Source of the DNA: Syntrophomonas sp.
Lineage (GTDB): Bacteria > Bacillota > Syntrophomonadia > Syntrophomonadales > Syntrophomonadaceae
NCBI GenBank assembly: GCA_028693695.1
Contig: JAQUUV010000099.1
Location: 1-7,624 of the forward strand
Direction of reading: 5' to 3'
Length of the DNA: 7,624 bases
In this document: positions 7,164-7,624 of the stretch, in pieces
How the letters are laid out: each line of letters starts with the position of its first letter
Numbering within the stretch: position 1 is the stretch's first letter
Position numbers and translations under genes: made by a program
The notes under the pieces: model-generated
What the model was told of the DNA's origin: nothing
Seen by the model: only the letters and a program-made list of their open reading frames with translations
Databases searched by the model: none

Positions 7164-7403
7164 ATGTGTCCATTTGAATCCCCACTCCCTATTAAATACC
7201 CAGTCCAGACACATGAACTTCTTACCCAGTTTTGCTTCGATCCTCTTGTGAAAAGCTATCATAATCGATATTTGGAGTCGCTAGATCTGCCAGCTCCCTC
7301 GATGAAAGATGTTAGTCTGTTATGGATGAACGACATAATGGGAGGCATATTAAATCCTGGTCTAACACAGTCTGTCTCCGATAATCCCGAGTTAAGTGAC
7401 TAA
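7164..7403 (+). CDS. Doubtful 79-residue hypothetical protein
   Basis: A 79-codon frame beginning with ATG, with a weak AGGG (7152-7155) 8 bases upstream. The translation (MCPFESPLPIKYPVQTHE... ending NPELSD) is proline-rich, has no signal peptide or membrane segment, and resembles no family I know. It might be an expressed small protein, the start of a decayed gene from an earlier insertion beside the tRNA, or chance. No promoter is visible. No function is proposed. Confidence 0.3.
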   Translation: MCPFESPLPIKYPVQTHELLTQFCFDPLVKSYHNRYLESLDLPAPSMKDVSLLWMNDIMGGILNPGLTQSVSDNPELSD

Positions 7404-7406
7404 CTC
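7389..7406. repeat. Short inverted repeat
   Basis: GAGTTA, six bases, TAACTC: a perfect 6-base stem overlapping the stop codon of the doubtful frame at 7164-7403. It has no T-run immediately after it and is too weak to call a terminator. Confidence 0.35.
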
Positions 7407-7414
7407 TATCTAGC

Positions 7415-7448
7415 AGTTTTAACCAAAGTTTAAATAAAGTTTTAACCA
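7415..7448. repeat. Short direct repeat next to the tRNA terminator
   Basis: AGTTTTAACCA occurs exactly at 7415-7425 and again at 7438-7448. A degenerate third unit (AGTTTAAATAA) sits between them at 7427-7437, so the block reads as three roughly 11-12 base units. It lies just beyond the 3' side of tRNA-Arg, where recombinase arm sites or other binding repeats can occur; no function is shown. Confidence 0.6.
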
Positions 7449-7453
7449 GGCAT

Positions 7454-7486
7454 AAAAAAAGCACTCCCAAGAATCCTTGAAAGTGC
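7454..7486 (-). terminator. Intrinsic terminator of tRNA-Arg
   Basis: Read on the - strand, GCACTTTCAAG and CTTGGGAGTGC form an 11-base stem with two G-U pairs and a GATT loop, followed at once by seven Ts (the A-run at 7454-7460 of the + strand). It begins 12 bases after the encoded CCA end of the tRNA, so it ends that transcript. Confidence 0.92.
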
Positions 7487-7498
7487 CAATTTAACTAA

Positions 7499-7573
7499 TG
7501 GTACGCCCGAGAGGAATCGAACCTCCGCACCCGGCTCCGGAGGCCGGTGCTCTATCCACTGAGCTACGGGCGC
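7499..7573 (-). tRNA. tRNA-Arg, anticodon CCG (reads CGG)
   Basis: The reverse strand folds into a complete cloverleaf. The acceptor stem is GCGCCCG with CGGGCGT (one G-U pair at the end), the D arm is GCTC/GAGC, the anticodon stem is CCGGC/GCCGG with loop CTCCGGA giving anticodon CCG, and the T arm contains GGTTCGATTCC. The discriminator base is A and the 3' CCA is encoded in the DNA (7499-7501). The gene has its own promoter and terminator, so it is a stand-alone unit independent of the + strand cluster. Its 3' end points toward the cluster. Confidence 0.97.
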
Positions 7574-7586
7574 TTATCGCTTTATG

Positions 7587-7615
7587 ATTATAGCAGAATA
7601 TGTATAGTAGGTCAA
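7587..7615 (-). promoter_or_regulatory. Sigma-70/sigma-A type promoter of tRNA-Arg
   Basis: On the - strand TTGACC (7610-7615) and TATAAT (7587-7592) are separated by exactly 17 bases, with a TG one base before the -10 (extended -10). Transcription would start about 7 bases downstream of the -10, just before the mature tRNA 5' end at 7573. This is a near-consensus, strong promoter. Confidence 0.93.
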
Positions 7616-7624
7616 AGGATTACT

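Larger units (their letters stand above)
6998..7453. other. Spacer between the DprA-like gene and the tRNA-Arg terminator
   Basis: No protein family is recognised in this stretch on either strand. It contains one doubtful 79-codon frame on + (7164-7403), an inverted repeat at 7389-7406 and a direct repeat at 7415-7448. A GC-rich palindrome CCGGCCGG at 7072-7079 is not followed by a T-run. I found no transposase, integrase or convincing terminator for the + strand operon, and TTGACG at 7118 has no -10 at a suitable distance. Confidence 0.6.

Noticed and set aside
1..7624. CRISPR array, rRNA, riboswitch or complete insertion sequence
   Set aside because: No regularly spaced repeats of 24-40 bases, no rRNA-like conserved blocks and no transposase with terminal inverted repeats were seen.

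Overview
The window holds a same-strand cluster of DNA-processing genes that looks like a defence or genome-maintenance accessory region, followed by a tRNA-Arg gene on the opposite strand. The host is most likely a Bacillota (Firmicutes) member, perhaps of the Clostridia. The reasons are strong AGGAGG-type ribosome binding sites, frequent TTG/GTG-type starts, moderate base composition, and a tRNA with encoded CCA, a consensus promoter and a classic intrinsic terminator. This assignment is inference and cannot be pinned to a genus.

Layout of the + strand. (1) Bases 1-2102 are the 3' part of a UvrD/AddA-like superfamily 1 helicase fused to a C-terminal RecB-type PD-(D/E)XK nuclease; its 5' part, with Walker A, lies outside the window. 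(2) Bases 2220-3302 encode a 360-residue protein with a minimal (MNT-type, DNA polymerase beta superfamily) nucleotidyltransferase core; it is visibly AT-richer than its neighbours. (3) Bases 3337-3591 encode an 84-residue protein that resembles only the extreme N-terminus of the BREX phosphatase-like protein PglZ, cut off where full-length PglZ would continue. (4) Bases 3630-5699 encode a RecQ-family helicase with a complete zinc site and a C-terminal ComFC-like phosphoribosyltransferase (PRTase) domain. (5) Bases 5696-6997 encode a DprA-like Rossmann protein with a C-terminal winged helix. Its ATG overlaps the RecQ stop codon and is preceded by a near-perfect Shine-Dalgarno sequence.

Bases 6998-7453 have no confident gene: one doubtful 79-codon frame, a short inverted repeat and an 11-base direct repeat. 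The - strand then carries, in its own 5'->3' order, a consensus promoter, tRNA-Arg(CCG) with encoded CCA, and an intrinsic terminator. The 3' end of the tRNA faces the cluster, which is the usual geometry of an island inserted at a tRNA gene, although no attachment repeat was found here.

How the genes may work together (inference): two helicases, a RecB-type nuclease, a DprA-like ssDNA-binding candidate and a PRTase form a DNA unwinding and processing set. RecQ-PRTase plus DprA recalls the natural-competence trio ComFA helicase, ComFC PRTase and DprA. With the nucleotidyltransferase and the PglZ fragment alongside, anti-phage or anti-plasmid defence is the leading hypothesis. The most interesting points are the RecQ-PRTase/DprA coupling, the PglZ N-terminal remnant, and the polymerase-beta-type nucleotidyltransferase inserted between the helicase genes.
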